64,000 bases of DNA from Rhizobium herbae (GCF_017873135.1 NZ_JAGGJV010000003.1:1-64000); one strand, 5' to 3'; positions 8,250 to 20,427 are shown, numbered from the stretch's first letter. Notes: a model not told the origin generated them from the letters alone. Translations and numbers: made by a program.

Positions 8250-9308
8250 TCAGTTGGCAGCCTTGATCTCGCTCACCGCGCGCGAATAGTCGCGTTGCGC
8301 TTCGCCGAGATCCTGAAGTTCCTCGTATTTCACCAGCGTCTCCGGCGAGACGCCCATCGTCGGGTATTTCTTGATCAGCTCGGGATCGAGGCTTTCCATC
8401 GCCGGCTTGTTGGGCACTTCGTAGAAGATGTTGGAGGCCGCCCAGGCGTGGTTCTTCGGTTCGAGGATATAATCCAGGAACTTCAGCGCCGCCTCCTTGT
8501 GTTCGGAATTCTTCATGACGACCATGGTGTCGATCCAGAGATCCGAGCCTTCCTTCGGCACGACGAACTTGATCTTGTCGTTTTCGGCGATGCCGTAGTT
8601 GCACCAGCCGTCCCAGGCCTGCACCAGAGATGCTTCGCCGGAAACGAGCTTCGAATAGAAGGTCGTGTCGTCATAGGCGAGCAGGCTCTTCTTGGCTTCG
8701 ATCAGCGCGGTCTTCGCCTCTTCGATCTTGGCCGGGTCTTTCTCGTTGACCGAGTATCCCTTGTAGAGCAGGCCCGCAGCCATAAGCCAGCGGTCGGTCG
8801 AGAGCATGGTGATCTTGCCCTTCAGGGCTTCCGGCGGATTGAGCAGATAGGACCAGCTGTCCGGTGTGCCTTCGACGAGATCCGAGCGATAGCAAAGACC
8901 GGTGGTGCCCCAGGCATATGGTACCGCATAGGTATTGCCCGGATCGAAGGCCAGCTTGGTCGCCTGCGGGTAGAGGTTTTTCAGGTTCGGCACCTTCTCC
9001 ACGCCGAGCGGTTCGAGCAGACCCTGGCCGTTGAGGATATGCGCAAAGGGAGAGGAGACGAACACGACGTCATAACCCTTGCCCTGGCCCGCCATCAGCT
9101 TGCCCATGATCTCTTCGTTGGTGGCATGGTTGACCACCTCGATGGTGAGGCCCGTCGCCGCCTTGAAGGTATCGGCAATATCGGGCGCCATGTATCCAGC
9201 CCAGTTGGAGATCACCAGATCGGCCGACAGCACGGTTCCCGCAGAAAGAACCATGGCTGTCGCAGCAAGGCCGACCAGACGCAATTTCACTGATGTTTTC
9301 AAGGACAT
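8250..9308 (-). CDS. Periplasmic substrate-binding protein, PotD/PotF-like
   Basis: 352 aa from MSLKTSVKL, which starts a good signal peptide (hydrophobic run to about residue 26, cleavage likely after VLSA). The longer frame to 9377 would put 23 charged residues before the signal and is rejected. The mature protein begins DLVISNWAGYMAPDIADTF, typical for the spermidine/putrescine-binding (extracellular solute-binding family 1) group. It is the first gene of the minus-strand operon, divergent from the GntR gene, which probably regulates it. The bound ligand cannot be read from the sequence; polyamines, opines and related cations are all possible. Confidence 0.85.
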   Translation of the reverse strand: MSLKTSVKLRLVGLAATAMVLSAGTVLSADLVISNWAGYMAPDIADTFKAATGLTIEVVNHATNEEIMGKLMAGQGKGYDVVFVSSPFAHILNGQGLLEPLGVEKVPNLKNLYPQATKLAFDPGNTYAVPYAWGTTGLCYRSDLVEGTPDSWSYLLNPPEALKGKITMLSTDRWLMAAGLLYKGYSVNEKDPAKIEEAKTALIEAKKSLLAYDDTTFYSKLVSGEASLVQAWDGWCNYGIAENDKIKFVVPKEGSDLWIDTMVVMKNSEHKEAALKFLDYILEPKNHAWAASNIFYEVPNKPAMESLDPELIKKYPTMGVSPETLVKYEELQDLGEAQRDYSRAVSEIKAAN

Positions 9309-9508
9309 CTCCCGTTGCTGGCGCAGTCCGGATGACCAAGGTGCCTTGGGCAATCTCCGCTTGCGCAAATCCATCATCCCGGAGGGTTTCGCGGTTCCGC
9401 GCGGTGCCTGTTCCGAGGGTTCAACCTCTGTTCCCGAAGCGGCGCGCCGGTTATCCGATCTGCGCCTCGCTTCATCAGGCAGTATTATTTATAAAAAAAA
9501 TACGTCAA

Positions 9509-9520
9509 TACGAAATCGTA
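9509..9520. promoter_or_regulatory. Candidate GntR operator in the divergent promoter region
   Basis: The AT-rich region between the divergent binding-protein gene (start 9308) and regulator gene (start 9574) holds the dyad TACGA-AA-TCGTA, with another TACG eight bases upstream. GntR-family regulators bind short dyads of this size and often lie next to them. No other gene is visible in the roughly 260-base gap. The assignment rests on position and symmetry only. Confidence 0.4.
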
Positions 9521-9573
9521 CTATGGCCAAAATTTTATAAATCCTCTTGCGCGCCCATTCCGGAAGAGGCAGC

Positions 9574-10539
9574 ATGCGTTCTGTTGCAGAAGGCACAGGG
9601 CAAAGGGCGATGACCGTGGAGGCGAAAAAAGTAAATCATCGCCATGTTGAACTAGCGCAAAGAATACTGGATATCGCCACAGAACGCGGTATGAGCCGCG
9701 GCGAGCGGCTTCCCGAACAGGCCCTTGCTTCCCGCTGCAACGTTTCACGCACGCCGATCCGCAAGGCGCTGCAGTTCCTCGCCGAGAAGTCGATCGTCAC
9801 CACGGAAGCCGAAGGTGGCTATCTGCTCGCCATCGACCCGGCCTCCTTTCCCGGCCTTGAAGATACCGCCCAGCCGGCCGAGGAAACCGAACTCTACAAT
9901 GCCATCCTGCGCGACGTCTCTGCCGGGCGCATCAGCGATTCCCAAACCGTCGCCGGCCTGCAGCGACGTTACGCGGCATCACGAAACGCTGTGCAAAATG
10001 CGTTGACGCGACTGGCCGAGGACAATCTGGCCGAACGCGCCGCCGGCCAGCAATGGCTGATCAAGCAATTCGCCATCAGCGGCGATGCGGTTGCCAAGAG
10101 TTTCGAATACCGGCTCTCCTGCGAGCCCCTCGCATTGACCATGCCCGGCTTCCGCCGCGACATCGCGGCGATCACGTCGCTCAGACAATCGATGGAAATC
10201 CTGCGTTCGATGACGGAGAGCAGCTTCGACCAGAAACTGTTCGAGCGCACCGATTTCGATTTCCACATGCTGATCGCCAGAAGCTGCGGCAATCCCTTCA
10301 TGTCGGAGGCGCTCTCCAGCCATCACCGCCGCCGCCGCTCCAACCAGCCGCCGGTGCATGTCAACGCCTTCCGGCTGATGCAATCCAACATGGAGCACAT
10401 CCAGATGCTGGAGCAGATCGAGCGCGGCCAGCTTGAGCTTGCGGCCGACCTGATGCGCGTGCATATCCAGCTTTCCCATTCCCAGCGGCCACGCCTTGCC
10501 GGGCGCGGCGTTCCGCCCGTCTTCAAGGTCGTGGGATAG
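9574..10539 (+). CDS. GntR-family transcriptional regulator with two winged-helix domains
   Basis: 321 aa if translation starts at 9574, which is preceded by an AGAGG ribosome-binding site; an alternative Met lies at 9610. A first winged helix has the GntR pattern LPEQALASRCNVSRTPIRKA; a second, separate one follows (VAGLQRRYAASRNAVQNALT and onward to the LIKQF), then an FCD-like helical region that probably binds the effector. Two consecutive DNA-binding domains are unusual for GntR proteins. It is divergent from the importer operon and upstream of the second glycosyltransferase gene, so it likely controls both arms of the module. Confidence 0.78.
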   Translation: MRSVAEGTGQRAMTVEAKKVNHRHVELAQRILDIATERGMSRGERLPEQALASRCNVSRTPIRKALQFLAEKSIVTTEAEGGYLLAIDPASFPGLEDTAQPAEETELYNAILRDVSAGRISDSQTVAGLQRRYAASRNAVQNALTRLAEDNLAERAAGQQWLIKQFAISGDAVAKSFEYRLSCEPLALTMPGFRRDIAAITSLRQSMEILRSMTESSFDQKLFERTDFDFHMLIARSCGNPFMSEALSSHHRRRRSNQPPVHVNAFRLMQSNMEHIQMLEQIERGQLELAADLMRVHIQLSHSQRPRLAGRGVPPVFKVVG

Positions 10540-10554
10540 ACAGTCGGTGCATGC

Positions 10555-11820
10555 ATGACCCAGCCCAAGGTGATCGCCTTTTTTCCGGAAGCCAGCTACG
10601 GGGCGGCGCTCAATTGCGTCGGCATCGCCCAGGAACTGCGCCGGCTGGGCGCGCGGCCGGTATTCATCTGTCATCCCGGCTTTCGCGGCGTCTTCAGCGA
10701 ATACGGGTTTCCCGAATATCAGCTGCAGTCGGCGGGCGCTGAAAGCCAGACCGATTGGACCGATTTCATCAACCGGCATCAGGACGCCTTTCGGCAAACG
10801 CCGCTGGAGCAGCTGAAAAGCTATGTCGCGCCGACCTGGGAGGCGATCGTCGATACCGCGATCGCGGCGGAAGAGCCGCTTCGCCAGCTTCTGGCACAGT
10901 TGAAACCGGCCGCAATCGTGCTCGACAATGTGGTGATGTTTCCGGCCATCGCCAATGCCGGCGTCCCCTGGATCCGGGTCGTTTCCTGCGCCGAGACGGA
11001 ACTGCCCGATCCGCTGGTGCCGCCCTATCTGTCGGGGTGCGGCGGCAAGCCCGGCCCGGAGTGGGCGGCTTTTTCGCGAGCGTATGCCAAGGCCGTGGCG
11101 CCGGCGCAGAAACGCATGAACGCCTTTCTGGCCGAATGCGGCCTGAACCCGCTGCCGCCCACAGAATTCCTTGAAAACTCCCCCTTTCTCAATCTGCTCC
11201 TCTCGCCCGGCGTCGTCCGCTTCGAGCGCCAAAACCCGCTCGATCCAAAAAAATTCGTCTATCTCGACGGCTGCGTCCGGCAGGAGGCACCCTATACGTT
11301 GCCACATTTCGCCTCGCAGCAGGATGCGCCGCTGGTACTGGCGAGCTTCGGCAGCCTTGGGGCCATGGACGTGTCGATGATCAAACGGATGATCGGTGTT
11401 TTCGAGACCCTGCCCTACCGTTTCATCGTCAATGTCGGCCCATGGCGCGACGAGTACAGCCGCATCCCCGACAACGTCTTCCTCGAAAGCTGGTTTCCCC
11501 AGCCTTCCGTCGTCAGGCAGTCGAGCCTGTTCATCCATCACGGCGGCAACAACAGTTTTTGCGAGGCGCTGTATTTCGGGGTTCCTTCCCTCGTCATGCC
11601 GTTCTGCTGGGACGGACACGACAATGCCCGCCGCGCGGAAGAGGTCAACGTCGGCCGCAAGCTCGACCGCTATCGGTGGAGCGACGGCGAACTCGTCTCC
11701 GCGATCACCGGGCTTCTCGACAATCCGGCCCTGAACGATAAACTCGCGGCCAATTCCGCTGCCATGAAAAAGGCTGCCGGCGTGACGGTGGCTGCCAAGG
11801 CAATTCTCGACCTGATCTAA
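10555..11820 (+). CDS. GT-B-fold glycosyltransferase-like protein (MGT/UGT type), copy B
   Basis: 421 aa. It is a full-length paralog of the protein at 4093-5385: both begin with IAFFPEA and LN-VGIAQ, share DN-V-FPAI, SFGSLGA, SWFPQPSV and the signature FIHHGGNNSFCEALYFGVPS. The signature differs from the usual macrolide glycosyltransferase form by having NN where a G-T/S pair is common. It follows the regulator by about 15 bases and its stop codon overlaps the first possible start of the aldehyde dehydrogenase gene by one base. Donor and acceptor are unknown. Confidence 0.8.
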   Translation: MTQPKVIAFFPEASYGAALNCVGIAQELRRLGARPVFICHPGFRGVFSEYGFPEYQLQSAGAESQTDWTDFINRHQDAFRQTPLEQLKSYVAPTWEAIVDTAIAAEEPLRQLLAQLKPAAIVLDNVVMFPAIANAGVPWIRVVSCAETELPDPLVPPYLSGCGGKPGPEWAAFSRAYAKAVAPAQKRMNAFLAECGLNPLPPTEFLENSPFLNLLLSPGVVRFERQNPLDPKKFVYLDGCVRQEAPYTLPHFASQQDAPLVLASFGSLGAMDVSMIKRMIGVFETLPYRFIVNVGPWRDEYSRIPDNVFLESWFPQPSVVRQSSLFIHHGGNNSFCEALYFGVPSLVMPFCWDGHDNARRAEEVNVGRKLDRYRWSDGELVSAITGLLDNPALNDKLAANSAAMKKAAGVTVAAKAILDLI

Positions 11821-11834
11821 TGAGGGACGGCGAC

Positions 11835-13313
11835 ATGCAGGACAGGCTTTATATCGACGGCGAATGGGTGCGGCCGGAAAAGGGCGGCACGTTCGATGTC
11901 ATCGATCCCGCCACAGAAGAGGTCATCCACACGGCTCCATCAGGTACCAGCGGCGATATCGACAAGGCCGTCAAGGCCGCCCGCTACGCCTTCGATTCCG
12001 GGCCGTGGCCGAAACTCACCGGCAGCGAGCGCGCCGTCTATCTGCGCGCCATCGCCGCAAAGATCGTCGAGAAACGGCAATTCCTCGCCGAACTTGAAGT
12101 CGCCGACAACGGCAAGCCCCTGCCCGAAGCGCTCTGGGACATCGACGATGTCGCCGGCTGCTTCAATTTCTACGCCGGCCTTGCCGAAGAGCTCGATCAG
12201 CATCCGGAAGAAACCATTCCGCTCACTGAGCCTCGTTTTTCGTCGCGGGTGGTGCGTGAACCGCTCGGCGTCGTCGGCGCCATCACGCCCTGGAACTATC
12301 CGCTGCTGATGGTTTCCTGGAAGGTCGCACCCGCCTTGGCCGCCGGCTGCACCATGGTGCTAAAGCCCTCAGAATTGACGCCGCTGACCGCGCTCGAACT
12401 TGGCGTCATTGCCGAGGAAGTCGGGCTCCCGGCCGGCGTACTCAACATCGTTACCGGCACCGGGATGCAGGCCGGCGAGCCGCTGACCGAACATCCGCTG
12501 GTCGACAAGCTCGCCTTCACCGGGTCGGTCGCCACCGGACGGAAAGTCATGATGGCCGGTGCGCAGGACATCAAGACTGTCAGCCTCGAACTCGGCGGCA
12601 AATCGCCCTTCGTCATCTTCGCCGACAGCGACATCGAAAAAGCCGTCGAATGGATCATGTTCGGCATCTTCTGGAACCAGGGCCAGGTCTGTTCGGCGAC
12701 CTCGCGCGTGCTGGTCGAGGCAAGCATCTACGACGCCGTCGTTTCGCGGCTCTGCGAGGAAGCGGCCAGGATCAGGATCGGCAACGGCATGGATGAGGGC
12801 ACGCTGCTGGGCCCGATCGTCTCCAAGGGCCAGTACGACAAGATACTGTCGGCGATCGAACGTGCCCGCATCGACGGCGCGACGGTCGCCCATGGCGGCA
12901 GCCGCCCGGCCGGTCTCGACAGCGGCTATTTCATCGAGCCGACTGTCCTGACCGATATGAGCGAGGACAGCTATGTCTGGAAGGAGGAGATCTTCGGCCC
13001 GGTCGTCTGCGTCAAGCCGTTCAAGAACGAGGACGATGCGATCCGCATGGCCAATGACAGCCGCTTCGGCCTGGCCGCCGCCGTCATGTCGAAGGACGTG
13101 ATCCGCGCCGAACGCGTGGCGGAGGCTTTTCGCGCCGGCATCGTCTGGGTCAACTGCTCGCAGCCGACCTTCGTCGAAGCCCCCTGGGGCGGCTACAAAC
13201 AATCCGGCATCGGCCGCGAACTGGGGCGCTGGGGGCTTTCGAACTATTTGGAGACGAAGCAGATCACGCGTTTCAACAGCGACGAGCCGTGGGGGTGGTA
13301 TATCAAGGGGTGA
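11835..13313 (+). CDS. Aldehyde dehydrogenase, betaine-aldehyde / gamma-aminobutyraldehyde type
   Basis: 492 aa from MQDRLYIDG, which has a GAGGGA ribosome-binding site; an in-frame ATG at 11820 overlapping the previous stop is the alternative. Catalytic residues are clear: Lys177 in MVLKPSE, Glu252 in LELGGKSP, Cys286 in GQVCSATSR. Overall pattern (ITPWNYPLLM, EAPWGGYKQSGIGRELG) matches the BetB/PuuC-like group acting on amino-aldehydes. This fits a polyamine-type import module. It is the second aldehyde dehydrogenase of the module but not a close copy of the one at 1431-2936. Confidence 0.88.
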   Translation: MQDRLYIDGEWVRPEKGGTFDVIDPATEEVIHTAPSGTSGDIDKAVKAARYAFDSGPWPKLTGSERAVYLRAIAAKIVEKRQFLAELEVADNGKPLPEALWDIDDVAGCFNFYAGLAEELDQHPEETIPLTEPRFSSRVVREPLGVVGAITPWNYPLLMVSWKVAPALAAGCTMVLKPSELTPLTALELGVIAEEVGLPAGVLNIVTGTGMQAGEPLTEHPLVDKLAFTGSVATGRKVMMAGAQDIKTVSLELGGKSPFVIFADSDIEKAVEWIMFGIFWNQGQVCSATSRVLVEASIYDAVVSRLCEEAARIRIGNGMDEGTLLGPIVSKGQYDKILSAIERARIDGATVAHGGSRPAGLDSGYFIEPTVLTDMSEDSYVWKEEIFGPVVCVKPFKNEDDAIRMANDSRFGLAAAVMSKDVIRAERVAEAFRAGIVWVNCSQPTFVEAPWGGYKQSGIGRELGRWGLSNYLETKQITRFNSDEPWGWYIKG

Positions 13314-13341
13314 GGCTGGGCCACGGGCCGGGAGGGTTCTT

Positions 13342-13568
13342 TACCCTCCCCTCGAGGGGGAGGTGGGCTTCCCGCTTCTCCCCGGCGGGGAGAAGGTGCC
13401 CGAAGGGCGGATGAGGGGGCGGTTCGGCATAGAGGAGGAGACCTTTCATCGACGTGGTTTCCCAATTTTCCCAATCTGAGTTTGTCCGGGGTTTCTTCTT
13501 CAAGGTGGCTTCGCCCCCCTCATCCGGCCCTACGGGCCACCTTCTCCCCGATGGGGAGAAGAGGGAGA
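13342..13568. repeat. RIME-like composite inverted-repeat element
   Basis: The left part runs CCTCCCCTCGAGGGGGAGG, then TTCTCCCCGGCGGGGAGAAG and on to GGCGGATGAGGGGG. The right part (13511-13568) reads CCCCCCTCATCCGGCC, then CACCTTCTCCCCG and ATGGGGAGAAGAGGG, i.e. the left one inverted. The roughly 85 bases in between show no gene. Same family as 1376-1428 and 2969-3085. Confidence 0.75.
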
Positions 13569-14103
13569 TCGCGGCAGCTTCAACGGCCTATAGCCACGCG
13601 CGAAAAATTCGCCGTGGGTTTCAAAGAGCAGGTGGCCGGGGCACAACGTATGCCTCAATAGATAGTAATAGGTGACACACGCTGTGCCCCGTTTCAGTGT
13701 CTTTTGCCGCGCTTCTCAGGTTCTTCTACGCTTTTGCCTCTTGTGAAGGAAAAAGCCTCCAATGCCCCAGCCCGGCCGCTTATCCGCCGAGCCTTTCAAT
13801 GAGGCGGGGTTTAGCCCTGGACCCTCGGACGGCAAAGCCGTCCGGCGGTGTTACCCGCCCGTGGTGTGGCTACCCGGCACGCCCGGTTCATTCACGAACC
13901 GGAGGAGAACCGCCTTTCACGCAGCCCCGGGGATTTCGCGCGCGTTTCGCCAAACCGTCCGGGCACCGGCCCCGCCTCGCCGGCAACGCAAACCGGTGTA
14001 TCCTTGGCGGAACGAGGTCATGATGGCATGGAACCAAAGGGCGGGGATGAACGGGGATGATTTTTGTTAGGTCGGTCTATCTCGCCCCTGGCGGGCGAGA
14101 AAG

Positions 14104-14144
14104 CAATTTCAGCATCTTGGCGAAACGCCAAGTGCTAGAAATTG
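14104..14144. repeat. 41-bp imperfect palindrome
   Basis: The arms are CAATTTC-AGCAT-CTTGGCG and CGCCAAG-TGCTA-GAAATTG around an AAA loop: the outer and inner seven base pairs match perfectly and the middle five form an internal loop. This looks like one unit of a palindromic intergenic repeat. No gene overlaps it. Confidence 0.65.
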
Positions 14145-14320
14145 CAAGAGCGGAGGTAGGACAAAGGGCAAGGACTTCCCTCCCACTCAATCCCGCCGCC
14201 GCCCTCTCTTTCGTTGGAAACCCGCACCAACTTCGGCCAAGTGATCGGCTACGCTTCTCACGACCTTCGTATCCTCTCCGGCAAGGGGAGAGGTAGGGTG
14301 CCACAAACACCGACCTATCC

Positions 14321-14348
14321 ACGGGTGGATCACAGCAGACCCACCCGT
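14321..14348 (-). terminator. Possible terminator of the BA14K gene
   Basis: ACGGGTGG and CCACCCGT form an eight-base-pair stem with a 12-base loop about 40 bases past the stop codon of the minus-strand BA14K gene. A proper T-tract is not seen, so termination efficiency is uncertain. Confidence 0.35.
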
Positions 14349-14389
14349 AATCATTGAAAATGTGGTGCCGTCAGGAACCGGTCTCCAAA

Positions 14390-14863
14390 TTACGGCGAGA
14401 CACATTGGCGACGCCCGCCATTGTACGGCTGGAACGTGTTGTCGTAAGCCCTGTACGAGCGATAGCGCGCGAAGCACCAATCGGCGTGCGAGCTGCCGCG
14501 ATAATAGCGCTCGCCGGAATATCTGGGTTGCGCCAGCATGCCGCCAATGATCGCCCCGGCAGCCAGGCCGCCAAACGCTGCGCCGAAATTATCGCCGCGG
14601 TGACGGTAGTAGCTCCGGCCATGGCGGTAGTAGCCATCATTGCGATAGTAGCTCCGATCGCGATGGTGGCGCCTTATGTAACGGCGATTGCCGCCATATC
14701 GGCCGATACCCCACGAACTGCGGTATGATTCGACCTGTTGGACATCCGAAGCCTGAATCTTCGGCCTCTCGATGGATGGAAAAGCCTGCGCCGGCGCTAT
14801 GCTGGAAAAGGCGGTCGCCAGAGACAGACCAATGATTGCGAGCATCTTCATTTGATTCACCAT
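14390..14863 (-). CDS. BA14K-family secreted protein
   Basis: 157 aa from MVNQMKMLAI; the longer frame up to 15208 is not credible because the signal peptide begins here. Residues 1-27 form a signal peptide ending APAQA. A Tyr/Arg/His-rich middle (repeated SYYR and YYRHG units, residues 63-90) is followed by a glycine/alanine hydrophobic segment (AAFGGLAAGAIIGGML) and the family signature at the C-terminus: WCFARYRSYRAYDNTFQPY ending RRQCVSP. Brucella BA14K is an immunoreactive protein reported to have lectin-like properties; in rhizobia these proteins are abundant and poorly understood, probably acting at the envelope. Confidence 0.88.
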   Translation of the reverse strand: MVNQMKMLAIIGLSLATAFSSIAPAQAFPSIERPKIQASDVQQVESYRSSWGIGRYGGNRRYIRRHHRDRSYYRNDGYYRHGRSYYRHRGDNFGAAFGGLAAGAIIGGMLAQPRYSGERYYRGSSHADWCFARYRSYRAYDNTFQPYNGGRRQCVSP

Positions 14864-14976
14864 TTTGCCTTTCAACAAGCAAACGTTTGAAACAATGATT
14901 TGTGCCACTGCCGGACCGAAGTAACGGCATTGTGATAGCACCGCACGCGCAATCAGATACTCCCGCTGACGTCTTT

Positions 14977-15195
14977 TCAGAAGAGACGCTGGAATGTCCA
15001 TTTGACAGTATATTCGCCGTTGCGCTTCATTTTTGTCTTGGTTCGCACCCGGACCGGGCCGCCGAGCGCAACCTCGGCGTCTTCGAAGGCCTGGCGGGCC
15101 TCCGCAATCGCTTGATGATAGGCGCTGTTGTCTCGCTTGGGATCTGCGGCAATCGCCTTGAGCAGCGCGATCGTATCCAGTTTGTCTTCGGCCAT
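14977..15195 (-). CDS. Small hypothetical protein
   Basis: 72 aa from MAEDKLDTIALLK. The first half is amphipathic helix (IALLKAIAADPKRDNSAYHQ and the following AIAEARQAFEDAEVAL), the second half is short and basic with strand-like character (VRVRTKTKMKRNGEYTVKWTF). The helical, acidic-then-basic composition looks like a real protein. A longer frame begins at 15261, with less natural N-terminal residues. No function recognised; transcribed in the direction of the BA14K gene. Confidence 0.5.
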   Translation of the reverse strand: MAEDKLDTIALLKAIAADPKRDNSAYHQAIAEARQAFEDAEVALGGPVRVRTKTKMKRNGEYTVKWTFQRLF

Positions 15196-15387
15196 GAATT
15201 CGTCGCACTCCTTCTCGCCATATCGCGGCTTGGCATCGACCCTTCTCGCGCCGCCGAACACAGGGGGTTCAATACACCAACATGTAAGACCGTCTCAAGG
15301 TAAACGCCCGGCAGGTAGGTCTATTGCCGCCACGGAAAGTGTGTCACCAAGGCCCTTGCGCCTTCGCCGTCAAATCAGCGGGTCCCA

Positions 15388-16527
15388 ATGAGTTATTTGC
15401 CTGAAACCAGCCCTGCCCGTCACAACCCGCACAAGATGGCCATCGTACTCCTAGCCATATCGCAACTGGCGGCCTGCGCGACGCGCCCGACCGATGCCGT
15501 CTTGCAGCCGGCAAGCGCGGCGGGCGGCGAAAGACAGATCACACTCCTGACGGCGACCGACAGGACGAAAGATATCGACGGTCACGGCTTTTCAAGCGGC
15601 CGGGCGCCATCGATGGCGTTCGAGGAATATACGATCTCCATTCCGCCCACGCACAAGCCGTCGAAAATCGAATGGGCGAACAGCAAACCGAACGCGCAAC
15701 GTGACTTCGTGGTCACGAAGCGGACCGCTATCGACAAGCGGAAGTTCGTGGCTTTGGCTGGGATACCGGACCGCGACGGAGCTGTCGGTCTGTTCGTTCA
15801 CGGCTATAATTACAGCTATCAGGAGGGTCTGTTCCGCCTGGCGCAGATCGCCGCGGACGCAAAGATCGACGCCACGCCGGTCCTCTTTTCATGGCCGTCG
15901 GAAGCGACGCTCACAGGCTACGTGGCTGACAAGGATGCGGCTCTCTATTCCCGGGACGATCTGGTGGCCGTCATCACCGAGATGTCGCGCCAGCCGCAAG
16001 TGAAAAAGCTCATTCTTTTCGGGCACAGCATGGGATGCTTCCTGATCATGGAGGCGCTGCGACAGATCAAGTTCGAAGGCCGTAACGATGTCCTGGACAA
16101 GCTTGTCGTCATGCTGGCGGCGCCCGACATCGATGCGGATATTTTCCGCCGGCAGCTTGCCGTCATCGGACCGTTGAAGACGCCGCTGACAGTGTTTGTG
16201 GCGAAGGACGACAAGGCATTGAGGGTTTCCAGCTTTCTGGGCGGCGAAAGACAACGCGCCGGCGGTCTGGATGTCGATGATCCCATCGTCGAGGACGCCG
16301 CCGCCCGGTACGGTATCAAGGTTATCGACATCACCTCCGTAAAGGCCGATGACGGCCTCGGTCACGACCGCTACGCCAACCTCGCCGCGATCGGTCCCGA
16401 ACTCGTCTCACTCGACAAGCGCCAGGGAGTATCGACCGCAGAAACGGGCGCGTTCGTTTTCGACGCCGCGGCTTCCGTCGTTTCGAGCCCTTTCAAGCTG
16501 GCTCGCAGGGTCGTGGCTGGACAATGA
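15388..16527 (+). CDS. Alpha/beta-hydrolase lipoprotein (DUF900 / COG4782 esterase-like)
   Basis: 379 aa. The N-terminus is a lipoprotein signal: basic region RHNPHK, hydrophobic IVLLAISQ and lipobox LAAC with Cys30. The rest is a DUF900-type hydrolase: LFVHGYNYSYQEGLFR is the oxyanion-hole strand, and LFGHSMGCFL is the nucleophile elbow with Ser214. An Asp in LAAPDIDADIF and a His in DDGLGHDRY near the C-terminus could complete the triad. The family hydrolyses unknown esters, probably at the cell envelope. It is convergent with metH, and a shared hairpin (16555-16579) separates them. Confidence 0.85.
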   Translation: MSYLPETSPARHNPHKMAIVLLAISQLAACATRPTDAVLQPASAAGGERQITLLTATDRTKDIDGHGFSSGRAPSMAFEEYTISIPPTHKPSKIEWANSKPNAQRDFVVTKRTAIDKRKFVALAGIPDRDGAVGLFVHGYNYSYQEGLFRLAQIAADAKIDATPVLFSWPSEATLTGYVADKDAALYSRDDLVAVITEMSRQPQVKKLILFGHSMGCFLIMEALRQIKFEGRNDVLDKLVVMLAAPDIDADIFRRQLAVIGPLKTPLTVFVAKDDKALRVSSFLGGERQRAGGLDVDDPIVEDAAARYGIKVIDITSVKADDGLGHDRYANLAAIGPELVSLDKRQGVSTAETGAFVFDAAASVVSSPFKLARRVVAGQ

Positions 16528-16554
16528 GTTGACCTAAGCCATCGACGATGAACG

Positions 16555-16579
16555 GCGGCGGTTTGATCGAAACCGCCGC
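16555..16579. terminator. Hairpin between convergent genes
   Basis: GCGGCGGTTT and AAACCGCCGC form a perfect 10-bp stem with a five-base loop between the hydrolase stop (16527) and the metH stop (16606). Placement suggests a bidirectional terminator, although no T-tract follows on either strand. Confidence 0.5.
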
Positions 16580-16605
16580 TTCACATCAGCCGACGGCCGC
16601 CAAAT

Positions 16606-20379
<3,774 letters not shown>

Positions 20380-20427
20380 GGGAAATCTCCCGTTCTGAAA
20401 ACGACAATATAACGAAAAACAGAAGTC

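Larger units (their letters stand above)
13569..14389. other. Gene-free stretch with a possible structured RNA or dispersed repeat
   Basis: No convincing gene is found in about 820 bases, although short open frames exist in several registers. Roughly 13780-14010 is rich in short perfect hairpins (GGACGGC-AAA-GCCGTCC near 13827-13843; GGTTC-ATTCAC-GAACC near 13886-13901) and stays open in more than one frame, as stable RNAs and repeats often do. I could not match it to RNase P RNA, tmRNA, 6S or SRP RNA from memory. Further hairpin elements lie at 14104-14144 and around 14267-14292 (CCTCTCC-GGCAA-GGGGAGAGG). Confidence 0.4.

Noticed and set aside
9979-11619. 546-codon minus-strand open frame opposite the regulator and the second glycosyltransferase
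   Set aside because: Antisense shadow; no domain, and both sense genes have clear family motifs.
13780-14010. RNase P RNA or tmRNA
   Set aside because: The conserved cores (GAGGAAAGTCC for RNase P; a tag reading frame ending in Ala-Ala for tmRNA) are missing on both strands.
13697-14296. Short plus-strand frames (102-108 and 79 codons)
   Set aside because: Overlapping frames across hairpin-rich sequence, no ribosome-binding site or domain; treated as non-coding.
14864-15208. N-terminal extension of the BA14K gene
   Set aside because: The signal peptide begins at 14863; the extension has no similarity to the family and covers another small gene in a different frame.
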